Assembly: GCA_021018815.1 (NCBI GenBank)
Contig: JAITYX010000003.1
Location: forward strand, 434,001 to 498,000
Direction of reading: 5' to 3'
DNA from: Talinum fruticosum
Taxonomy: Eukaryota; Streptophyta; Magnoliopsida; Caryophyllales; Talinaceae
DNA: 64,000 nucleotides
Shown: piece by piece, positions 22,060 through 30,739 of the stretch
Numbering within the stretch: the first letter of the stretch is position 1
How the letters are laid out: each line of letters begins with the position of its first letter
Position numbers and translations under genes: made by a program
The notes under the pieces: generated by a model
What the model was told of the DNA's origin: nothing
Databases searched by the model: none
Seen by the model: the letters and a program-made list of their open reading frames with translations, nothing else

Positions 22060-22910
22060 CAATTGCAATTGCAAATATACCTCTTTGGGAGTTAGCATTC
22101 TTTTTGAGTTTGGCCACAATCTTTTTCATGTACTAAAGAATGTAGGAGTGGCACTCCATATTCCCCAGATTGTTTATGACACTACAATAATGAAATAGAT
22201 TCCCAACACATAGAGAATTAATTGGTACTTATGTATCTAGCAAGTAATATGAAATGAAAAACATCTAAAGTAGACTCTAATAATCAAGAGAACCTCACCA
22301 TGACGGGGACAATTAATGGTTGTGCTTTGTTATTAACTTGTTTGTCCTTGACACCTCTGCCAAAATAATAACGGCCTAGAGCACCATTTTTCAATCGGAA
22401 AAATAAAATTCAAGTTAGACATACCATTGAATGATTACTAATTAACAAAACAACATAAAATGATTAAAAGTATGAACTCACGCCTCAACGACATCTTTCA
22501 TATCTTCCCTCACATCACGACCCGGAGGATCAAGGAAGTAGATCGTATTAGCCCTTGGATAGATGGTAGCAAGCATCCAATGGTGGCTACGGATAACACA
22601 TTTTGATATTAGTATGTATAACACCATATAAAAACTTCACCAATTAATTAGTTCATTATTTGTCCACTTACCTCTCATTGACCGCACCTAGAAACAATGT
22701 TTTATCATCCGCAACATCTTTCATGATGTCGAAGATATAGGACACTCGCTCATCACGATTCAGCCCGACTCCTTGAATAATAGAAGTAGGGTTCAAAACC
22801 GAACGAAGTCCTTCCCAATCTCGTGCAGCCACCTTATATATTAATATGTAGTTAGAAATTGAAATTAATTAGAAAAAAAAAACTAATGATGCATATATTA
22901 ACTCACATCA
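22060..22910 (-). pseudogene. CACTA-1 ULP1-like (C48) cysteine protease region
   Basis: The minus strand encodes VAARDWEGLRSVLNPTS and LNRDERVSYIFDIMKDVADD (22690-22830). Next come the catalytic His block HWMLATIYPRANTIYFLDP (22550-22600), with the Asp in FLDP, and a distal block QSGNMECHSYIL...YMKKIV near 22100-22165 holding the Cys. Introns or decay separate the blocks. ULP1 proteases remove SUMO; versions carried by plant CACTA elements have no proven role in transposition. The Cys block has a stop, so the copy is probably inactive. It is the C-terminal exon group of the same gene as 23310-25259. Confidence 0.75.
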
Positions 22911-23309
22911 TGCCAAGCGTAACAGCGGATACGCCGATTTCCTTCATGCGCAAAAATTACGGTATGTCGTCGGGAAGACAAAAACCGACATACACGCTTA
23001 ACGTAGCCCAAACATGTGACTTGGCGTGCTACGGATGATCTAGTCCTCTCGTTGACAGAGTTTGCACATAACTTTCCGGAGTAGCACACCAATCCATGCG
23101 AGACTCCTCGATGGAATTAAGAGGAGACTTCTTCGGACAACGAACGGACGACACCGAACGTTTACTTACGCCACTTGGTGCCCTTCATCCCACTCTCGGA
23201 TCCGTCCCCGATATCCTAGTCAATAATCAATTCGAAAATAAGAAATCTATATACATGATTTTAACAATAGCTAAATCTAATATTTTTAATACAAATGAAT
23301 TACCACAGT
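22911..23309 (-). other. CACTA-1 coding spacer, not assigned
   Basis: Minus-strand text such as LLRKVMCKLCQRE near 23040-23070 suggests coding sequence between the DUF8039-like and ULP1-like parts, but no domain is recognised. A 71-codon plus-strand frame here is treated as a shadow. Confidence 0.35.
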
Positions 23310-23480
23310 GAGGATGACCAAACTCTTGGGCCAACGAAGAAAATGTTGACTGCGTTGTCAACAGGTGTGGAGATCCCCTTCCTGGATCGGCAACTCACAC
23401 TTACCTTTCACGTGCATGACCTCTTTGGCACTCACCCTCACCTTATCGCCTGCAAGGGGTGTCCCGTGAACGACAAAATC
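23310..23480 (-). pseudogene. CACTA-1 DUF8039-like segment
   Basis: The minus strand reads VHGTPLAGDKVRVSAKEV near 23410-23470 followed by a short block ending in FFVGPRVW. This resembles the PLGEGNVRV...FVAWPKDL motif of the DUF8039 domain, which in plant CACTA second ORFs lies between the Ptta region and the ULP1 protease. A frameshift is present near 23355. Its function is unknown. Confidence 0.55.
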
Positions 23481-24260
23481 TTCTCTCCATGGGAAAATAA
23501 TACCTAATTCCACAAGCATGCTCTAGGGGAGGGTAATGAGAAGCTAACTTACAATTTGCCGACTGCATAAGATTAAGTAAACATTTGATATAGAAGTTGA
23601 ATAACCTAAAAAACATGAAAATAAACGGACGAGTTTCCCCTTAAAAGTAAACATTTTCCCAGGATAACGGCCCTCATGTGAAACAACAAAAACATACTAA
23701 ATAAGTAATTACTCAACGGCCACACGTCGGAGTTACGCAACAACAAAAACATACTATAAGTAATTATTTAACAAGGTTATACATTAATTAGTCAAAATAT
23801 AAATATGCATGTAAATATAATTAGGTTGCAAAATCTGAATTACCTCCGCTAGAACTTCGAATTGGTCGACGGGAGAGCTCGCCTTCACACCGGCTAGTGT
23901 GTGGGGTGAGAAAGGACGTACATCATCAAAGTTGCTAGGTAATGACATACCCATGTTGGTGAAGTACGAACTCATCGATGCCCACATATGTGCCCTCATC
24001 TCTTCCATCTATGCAACCATTTGTGACATTTAGGACTACATTTGGGCCATTTGGGCCTCTATATGTGCTTGGCTAGAAGAGACGGGTCACTTCTTCCAAG
24101 TCCCAAACTGCTCAACTATCCCCACCCGCCCAATAACGGCTCGAACATGGCTGGGATGCTCATCTCTTTGTAGGGCCAAGGCTAGCTTGTCCCTCCTCTC
24201 GGTGGTGTCAGCGACTTTTGAAGTCTATGTTTGCGACAAAGACTCCTATAAGAAGAAAAA
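23481..24260 (-). pseudogene. CACTA-1 ORF2 middle region
   Basis: The minus strand encodes DKLALALQRDEHPSHVRAVIGRVGIV (24110-24190), the conserved EHPGRVRG-like block of Ptta/En-Spm proteins, followed by a Met/Gln-rich coiled stretch (AHIEAQMAQM, EEMRAHMWASMSSYF) at 23950-24070. The frame 23784-24008 is open for 74 codons. Between the blocks are a stop and probable intron sequence. This supports one multi-exon gene running from about 25489 to 22060. Confidence 0.6.
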
Positions 24261-25489
24261 AATATTATCATTTGACAAATTCATAAAATAAACCGATAAG
24301 TTCTCAAACTAAATAAAGGAAAATAGTGAAAAACTCACGAGTCGGCGAGAAATAGCTTCTACATTGACCGTAGTGAAGGTTCCATCTTTCTTCTTTCTTC
24401 CTTTGATCCGCAGCTCATCCCTATCGACAACGAGTTGCGAAGTATCTATGGTGGACCCTTTACCGGATGTGGTTTAAAGTTGTTCAAGCTTTTTCTTGAA
24501 CAACCTCTCCTCTAACTTCACATATCCCACATGGGACAGCCATGAGGGTACGAATTGCTCTTAATCCTCTTCCGGTTTGCTTCACATATAGCATGCATAA
24601 GTAATATTTAAGAAAACAAAACTTTTAGTGCATAACACTTACATTTCTTCCTTTTTATATCAATTTGACAACCAACATCACACTATATGTATATGAGATT
24701 GAATATTGAATGAAATTACCGTGTATTCCGGAGAGGTGACATGTGACTCAAAGGATCTCGAGTCCTCCTCGGTGATACAATTGTAGACTTCCGAGGTCTA
24801 CCTTCTTATTTTATCTACTTTGTTTTGTAAACCCATATAACGATAATGCGATATTTGAAGTCTCTAAACTTTTACGCCACCGACATGAGGGTCTTGTGTT
24901 TCACGGAAGGGATTTGAGATTCATTAATGTTCAAGTTACACGTTCTCGAAACAAAAGAACGATATGCATTAGTACATATATATTAACCATTTACAATATA
25001 AGTTGCAATACTAAGCTGAGATGTATTTATTTACTCGAATATCGCTCCATAGCTTTTCCTTAATGGAGTCAAGGATGTTAGCCCATTTTCTAAAGTTGAT
25101 GTTCACGTGGCAGCAGGTTCCCGTACCAACGTAGGTCATAAAGGTAGGTTTATTCTCACTTACAAGCATTTCCGTGGCTATCAAAATCGACCTTTGTAAG
25201 GAGAGTTGAATCATCTCTACTTCTAACCAACTTCTCTTATTCATCATAGTTCGCCCCATCGATTTTTTGTACTTTTGAAAGAATCCATCTTATACTGCAA
25301 GCAATTATAAAACTCTTGATAAATAAACATGTACAACAATTTTCGGACGGAAACACATAAGTTGGGCTGAGCAGCAACCAACACGGGCCGACCGTGTAGT
25401 CCGGCACGGCCTATGCTTGGCTGCCCGTAACCCCGGTTCCTCAATTTTGGACGTTTTTGTCTCTTCTCTTTTTTCATAATTCTATCCAT
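24261..25489 (-). pseudogene. CACTA-1 Ptta/En-Spm (transposase_24-like) domain
   Basis: The minus-strand frame 25011-25259 ends with VNINFRKWANILDSIKEKLW, the W-x-KLW signature of the plant Ptta/En-Spm domain. A following block KTLMSVAxKFRDFKYR at 24810-24880 continues the domain after a gap that looks like an intron, and SRRL plus a Lys-rich stretch (GRKKKDGTFTT) lie near 24340-24400. In En/Spm the second protein cooperates with the transposase, and this domain family is thought to bind DNA. Stops within the second block suggest decay. Confidence 0.65.
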
Positions 25490-26059
25490 TCACATTCCTC
25501 AAATATAAGATTAATCTACAAATTTTCCCTAAAACACCGTGAAAAATAAGACTCCTAAAATACAATTTCGAGTTTATATCCGAAATTAGAAAGGACTCTC
25601 TACACTTTCGAGTTTCATGAAAATGCCGAAAATGACGAGGTAAACAATAACAAAATTAAAAACTCGCAACGGAATTTAAAGCAAAATGCTAAAGATTAAG
25701 TGAAAGAGACAAAACATAGAGTTGCTCGGAAAGAGGAGTCGGCGAGAGAGGCTGCAGCCATAGGGAGAGAATGAGGTCGGCGAGAGAGGTGCAGCCACGC
25801 AAAGAGAATGAGGTCGACGAGAGAGGTGTAGCCATACGGAGAGAGTGAGGCCGAAAAGAGAGGTCGACGAGAGAGTGCTCCACCGACAATCGGAAACGCA
25901 GAGAGAGTGAGTGGGGGAGTGCAAGCACGACTCGAAACCACGAAGTAGCACCGGAAACCACCAAGCAAGCTGCGAAGAGAAGAGAACCGAAGCGAGAGAG
26001 TGTGCGACTAAAAAATGTGAAACTGTACGGACTCGGTGTTGGGCGAGGGTTTTGGTGCA
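25490..26059 (-). other. CACTA-1 5' leader, GA-rich
   Basis: Plus-strand GAGAGAGG repeats at 25730-25990 (CT-rich on the coding strand) with no convincing coding. Overlapping frames of 90-137 codons are products of the biased composition. It probably contains the promoter and 5' untranslated region of the minus-strand gene. Confidence 0.45.
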
Positions 26060-26335
26060 AAACTTTAGATGACGATTCACTAAGAACAATCGTCGTCTAA
26101 AGTACTTGGACTACAGCTTCATTACTTGAACCATCATCATAGATAAGTCTATGATGACAGTCCGATAAAAAACCATAGTCTAAGGTTTAATAGAAACTTT
26201 AGATGATGGTTGTTTCGTTGAACTGTCATCATATATACATTAAAAAACAATATTATTTTACGAAAATGCCACCGATCCATTTTTTATGACGGTTTGTCCG
26301 TTTAACCAGTCGTTAAAGACCCCGTCGTTAAAAGT
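26060..26335. repeat. CACTA-1 right subterminal repeats
   Basis: About seven copies in both orientations of the same TAGATGAYGGTT / AACCRTCRTC unit seen at the left end. Confidence 0.8.
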
Positions 26336-26351
26336 GGTTTCTGTAGTAGTG

Positions 26352-27212
26352 TGGGAGCCTAAGTTAGGGGTCGCGCCCTAGAGAAACTATGAGGTGCTAG
26401 TTTGAGTCTACAACCTAGGAAGTGATTCAGTTCTAGAAGATTTGCTAATGATTGCAAAACCGTGTCTTTAAATGCTTAAAGTGTTATGATCTTTATGTTG
26501 CAAAGGATTTCGGGGATTTCATTAAAAAGTACCTAGATTTGTATTACGTTATTTTAGTTTTGCCAATTTCATTATTATCATTAGTATGTGTGAAAGCATT
26601 TCTGTTTTAAGAGTGTAAGACTCTTCATTAAGAGGATTGGTGCTCACCCCCCACATCTCTCCGGATACAGGTACCCCCGAGATGGTTGTTTTGCCTCTTC
26701 CCTTGACTAAAATGCTTGTTTTTGGTGGTGGTCGTGACTTAAGCTTGGTTGTATCTCGCTTTATGGTTTAGCATGTTGTAGATATTGGGTAACTTATGTA
26801 AATATGTAAGAATGACGTACATGCAAAGACCTAGACCAAGTAGCTCTAATCATCGAGGAATTTCCAATCACTAGCAATTTTCTCTTATGCGGTTGTAACA
26901 TAGTTTGTAACTTAGTTTGTAACTTGGATCGTAACTTCATTTGGATTTTTTTATTTTTTGTGGTTGTAAATATACTCTAGTGTGTGCCTGTTGAGTCGTA
27001 AACTCGAGCGAGTGGCTCGTTGAGTTTTATTATGGTTTTTATGCAGCGTTTTAAGGCTTTTAGCCTAAGGGTTGGGCCATATTGCAAACGGAACTTTGTC
27101 GAAATTTTTAAAAATTTAAAATCAAATGGGAAATCACCTTAATAAGCCTTAGGAGTTTCTTTTGAGGAACTCGGCAATGTAATACTCCTATGATAGGTTT
27201 TGGGGTGTTACA
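26352..27212 (+). mobile_element. G0 5' LTR, right part
   Basis: This resumes at GGGAGCC after CACTA-1 and runs parallel to G1 35048-35966 and G2 38707-39615: the GGGGTCGCGCCC block, TGCTCACCC plus an AG-GTACCCCCGAGA block at 26644-26681, hairpin AGGCTTTTAGCCT at 27054-27066, a second hairpin at 27153-27172 and the terminus GGGGTGTTACA at 27212. Confidence 0.75.
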
Positions 27213-27217
27213 TTTTA

Positions 27218-27229
27218 TTGATTTAGAGC
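27218..27229 (+). promoter_or_regulatory. Degenerate primer-binding site of G0
   Basis: TTGATTTAGAGC follows the LTR end by five bases. It resembles TGGTATCAGAGC (initiator Met-tRNA) with substitutions and one deletion. The position is right, the match is weak. Confidence 0.4.
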
Positions 27230-27444
27230 GTTACGATTACCCAAACGAACTTCCTACTATAATTATGTGTTCTAAAGGATACGGATATGTGTGCTATGTG
27301 TGATTATATGTGCATCATTTGCTACTTCATTCATCTTCTTACCCGTAATTTGTATTCACGTACTTAGATAGGTATCCTACTATTAGGATCCTTTTATAAT
27401 AATTAAATACTTAGTAGAGGAGTAATTTATTTTGATTACATTAG

Positions 27445-28380
27445 ATGCCTCTACAAAGAGAACAAGTCCCGCCTTCACCCCCACCTCCGGGGATCACAAA
27501 GCAATGGAAAGGGTCCGCCAATTTCGAAGCTAAAACCCCTAAATTTGCTTGGAGGGACAGACCTTCCGGTACACAAGTAATGTATATTGACTATGGAAGG
27601 TCTTTTCAAGGTAATGGAGTGCCGGAACAAGTATAAGGTGCAATTAGCCACCCATCGGTTTGAAAACGAAGCCCGATTCCGGTGGCATACGGTTAAGCCT
27701 CGTGAGGGATTTGCACCGACCGGCTAGACCTTAAGGAATTACTAGAGGCAAAATATTACCCCAAGGACGTCGAATGGGCAAAGGAGCAAGAATTTCTACA
27801 CCTCAAGCAAGGAGAGGACATGAGCGTGGTAGAATATGCTACTAAGTTTAATGAGCTAAGCTGATTTGCACAGATCCAGGTGGCAACCGAGGAGATATGG
27901 ATGGGCGGAGTTCAAACATGGGCTAAGGCCCAAGCTCAAGAATAAAGTGGTCATGCATATTTTCATAAATTTCCAGGAACTATACCGAAGGGCTTTTAAG
28001 ATTGAAAGGGTACTAAACGAAAGTGCAGCGCTCAAGATAATCAACCTCCAAACCAAAAGGAGATTTGGGTATGGAAATACGAGCTCTCAAACCAGATAAG
28101 CCGCAAAAAGATTTGATGCACGAGGTAATTCCTTCCAAGGTCGGTAGCCGTTTAAGGGGAAAAGCGAAGATTTTGTAAAAAGTGTGGCCGCCCTCACTCG
28201 GGAGCTTGTACAGGAGAAAAGGGACCATGCTTTGGGTGCGGGGATTTGGACATTTCGTAGCCAATTGTCCCAAAGAAGCAAGCAGTAATAAGAATGTCGT
28301 GCGGAAGCAACAACATAACCCCCAATCTCTCTCCAAGCAAGGTCAACCTTCCACTCGGAGACAAAAGAGACGATAAGAAG
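27445..28380 (+). pseudogene. G0 gag remnant (Tekay/Del chromovirus type)
   Basis: ATG at 27445 opens 63 codons (MPLQREQ...). The capsid region then continues over several frames: YKVQLATHRFENEARFRWH near 27625-27690, LLEAKYYPKDVEWAKEQEF near 27740-27800, EDMSVVEYATKFNELS near 27815-27865 and RPKLKNKVVMHIFINFQELY near 27920-27980. A CCHC knuckle, CFGCGD-GHFVANCP, lies at 28230-28275 with a 1-bp frameshift inside it. This is the retrotransposon gag of Tekay/Del elements; it forms the particle and packages RNA. At least four frameshifts. Confidence 0.75.
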
Positions 28381-28390
28381 CCACATGTAG

Positions 28391-28837
28391 GTGGATGAGT
28401 CTACAGACATCATTAAAGAAAGAAGGGAAGACCCAAACGACTTTAGCACTCCCGATGAGGAAACAGAGAACCTCAATCATGTAGTGGCAGGTACGGTACC
28501 TTTTGACAATCTATTCGCTCACATTTTATTTGATTCAGGGGCAACCCATTCTTTTGTAACCTCTGAATTTGATAAGAAAGCACCGTGTAAACCTGCTACA
28601 ATGAATGATGGACTTCGTATATCAACCCTAGTAGGATTAGTAGCTCGAACCGATGTGCCCTATAGGATTTACCAATTATATAGAAGTGGAAGAACTCTTC
28701 CGATAGACTTGATGGAGTTAACGATGCGGGATTTTGACATTATCCTTGGGACGGACTGGCTATCAAATATATATAGCGGAAGTTTAGGACTAAGATCATT
28801 CCCTACGTTGAAGTACCCTAGAAACCCCATATGTTAG
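28391..28837 (+). CDS. G0 retropepsin-like aspartic protease, 148 codons, open
   Basis: This open frame has the retropepsin active site ILFDSGATHSFV near residues 44-56 and the second conserved block MRDFDIILGTDWLS near residues 110-124, the usual layout of Tekay/Del protease. Protease cleaves the gag-pol polyprotein in the virus-like particle. The first 25 residues are acidic linker. It follows the gag remnant in a separate frame and is followed after about 100 bp by the polypurine tract, so RT, RNase H and integrase are absent. The start at 28391 is only the first ATG; the protein was probably part of a polyprotein. It is the only complete catalytic domain in G0. Confidence 0.7.
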   Translation: MDESTDIIKERREDPNDFSTPDEETENLNHVVAGTVPFDNLFAHILFDSGATHSFVTSEFDKKAPCKPATMNDGLRISTLVGLVARTDVPYRIYQLYRSGRTLPIDLMELTMRDFDIILGTDWLSNIYSGSLGLRSFPTLKYPRNPIC

Positions 28838-28931
28838 TAGAAGCGACATAAGAACTAAAACGTGAAGTCCAGGGAGAAATACCCCGCTCTATTTATATCA
28901 AGAATAAAAATTTCGAGGACGAAATTTTTTT

Positions 28932-28948
28932 AAAGAAGGGGAGAAAGG
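28932..28948 (+). promoter_or_regulatory. G0 polypurine tract
   Basis: AAAGAAGGGGAGAAAGG directly precedes the LTR start TGAGACCC, and follows the GAGGACGAAATTTTT block typical of the end of Tekay internal regions. Confidence 0.75.
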
Positions 28949-29640
28949 TGAGACCCAAGATTTTAAGTAGGTTAATTATAGGATTAAATTATTTTCTTTG
29001 GTATGAATTCTTGGTCTTACAGGCTTTTATAAATAAATTAGTAGGTTGTACTACTTCCTCCCAACTCCCCACCCGGACCCAATAAATAAAACCCGAGACA
29101 AATTATGTTGCCTAATTCTTTTTTTTGCTACATAAGATGATCCTAACTAAAAACAAAAAAAGAGGATGAGCATTTACGTGTGATTTAGATAGGTAAGGTG
29201 AAGGGATTAGTGCGATTGGTGTTGTGCTGGCATTATATGGAAAAGCCACAACATGAGGAAAGAAAAGGAGATTAAGGGGAAAAGAAAAGAAGAAGGGGTA
29301 TGGTAAAAGAAAACAGGAAGGGGAACCAAAACGGGAGCAAGGGAAAACGAGAAAAATGATAGGAGAGGGAGAACAGAGCAAGAGAAAGTGAGAAAGTGAA
29401 TGCGAGAGCAAGAAAAAAAGTCAGAGGTTGGAGTACTGAACGGCGAGCGAAGGAAAGGTCATCGATGAATGCGGGGAGAATAGTAAGGGCATGAAGGAGG
29501 GTGAAATCGAGACACAAAGAAGTAAGCGCGAGAGTTAGGGAGAGACAACTGGCAGCCGACTAACCAAATGACAAGCACCAAGTGAGCGAGAGTGGGCGAC
29601 TATATATTAGTTCCCTGAAGTAACGTTAAATTTTATTTGT
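28949..29640 (+). mobile_element. G0 3' LTR, truncated
   Basis: It starts TGAGACCCAAGATTTTAAGT, similar to the G1 and G2 starts, and contains the GA-rich leader tract (29240-29530) found in G LTRs. Similarity fades near 29640, where unrelated DNA begins, so about 2 kb of LTR is missing. Several 81-99 codon minus-strand frames here arise from the GA bias. Confidence 0.6.
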
Positions 29641-30739
29641 AACTACTCACCTAAAATTTAATATGTACTAGATGGTTGCATGACCTGACTCGCACCATGG
29701 GTAATGAGTCCGCCGATTTTTGTTGCCGTGAAGTGATCCAGATCCAGTAGCTCGGACATTTGACAAGAGATCTAATTTCATATCCAACCTAATGATATGG
29801 ATGAGAAAGCCATGTTATATGGCACCATTCATCGAGAAGTAAATGTTCAAACCTATTTATTAACCTACGAATTCGCGATTACATGTTCTTGTTTTTTTAT
29901 GTTGTTTGTGTGGCTAAAGTCGTCACCGGATGCTTTTTGCCATTTTCCTAAGGCATGGCGTGGCTTATTGTCTCGATCTTCTGGGTAGACCCATGAGTGT
30001 TCGAGAAGAAATTATGAACATTCTTGAGATGTAAGTTCCCTTAATTTTCATTTAAATATACTTTTATTTTATTGTTATATTTCCAATACATGATAATTTT
30101 ATTTTTTTCCCCTATATAGTGCTATTTGAGTTTACAATTGTAAATGAGGGCAAAAAAATCCAAGGGATCATAAACAACCATCTATTATTGTGTTAAGGTG
30201 AGATTTCTTGCTTAGATTTGAAGAATTGGTTTTTCTCTGTTAAATATTTATTATGTACCTACTAATGTATGCGTTATCTTCATTATCCCACAAGCAATTG
30301 GGCAACGTTGAGTATGGCTTCTACATAGTGCAATACATGAAAGAAATTGTGATGTGGTTTGATTTGGATGGTTCCAAGTCCAATCAAAGACTAGTACTTC
30401 TAACCAGACCTTATTTATAATTTTTACCAGATTTGAATTTTTGGAGATATGGATATTTTTTCATTACTTGGATTTGATGTAAAGATTTTTATTTTACGAG
30501 TATTGGTCGCTTTTTTCGAAAAGAAGCCCACACACCTTATTCAACGGTCACATTGGATAAGCTCCGAGATCGAAGGCAAAGTTTGTGTACAAACTTCTAC
30601 AAAAATTCATAGTTATTAGCTAAACTATATACATTTCTATAATTATATTTTGTTTTTAGTTAATTTTAAGTATTTTGATGTGTCTATTTGTGAACTTTTT
30701 TAAAATAAAAAATGAAATGATATTTAATGGTACTTTCAC
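29641..30739 (+). mobile_element. CACTA-2 remnant, left part, with a ULP1-like exon
   Basis: This is AT-rich DNA with one clear coding block at 30290-30385 (see next entry). Its right edge is the insertion point of the H compound element, and the sequence resumes at 51841 with CACTA-type subterminal repeats. I therefore read both parts as one plus-strand CACTA element. The left terminus (CACTA) was not found, so the element is truncated there. The stretch 29790-29990 has an open frame of 63 codons without recognised domain. Confidence 0.5.
30290..30385 (+). pseudogene. CACTA-2 ULP1-like protease, C-terminal exon fragment
   Basis: The plus strand reads PQ(frameshift)QLGNVEYGFYIVQYMKEIV, matching the C-terminal block of CACTA-borne ULP1 proteases. 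The usual EC(G/D) catalytic Cys reads EY, so the nucleophile is lost. It is preceded by a T-rich stretch consistent with a 3' splice site. One base insertion precedes QLG. The remaining exons are not recognisable. Confidence 0.6.

Larger units (their letters stand above)
21242..26351 (-). mobile_element. CACTA-1: En/Spm-type DNA transposon, minus strand
   Basis: It starts CACTACTATGGAAAAC at 21242 and ends GGTTTCTGTAGTAGTG at 26351, whose reverse complement begins CACTACTACAG, so the termini are inverted repeats of about 8 perfect bases plus extension. Both ends carry multiple subterminal copies of a TATGACGATGGTT-like unit. The minus-strand coding order is Ptta/En-Spm domain, DUF8039-like, ULP1-like protease. 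No TNP2/TNPD transposase with a DDE motif is visible, so it probably moved using another copy's transposase. It sits in the G0 5' LTR; G1 and G2 show the uninterrupted site. Confidence 0.85.

Noticed and set aside
25676..26089. Overlapping minus-strand frames of 90-137 codons near the CACTA-1 right end
   Set aside because: Repetitive GAGAGAGG sequence produces open Leu/Ser/Arg-rich frames in all registers; likely untranslated leader.
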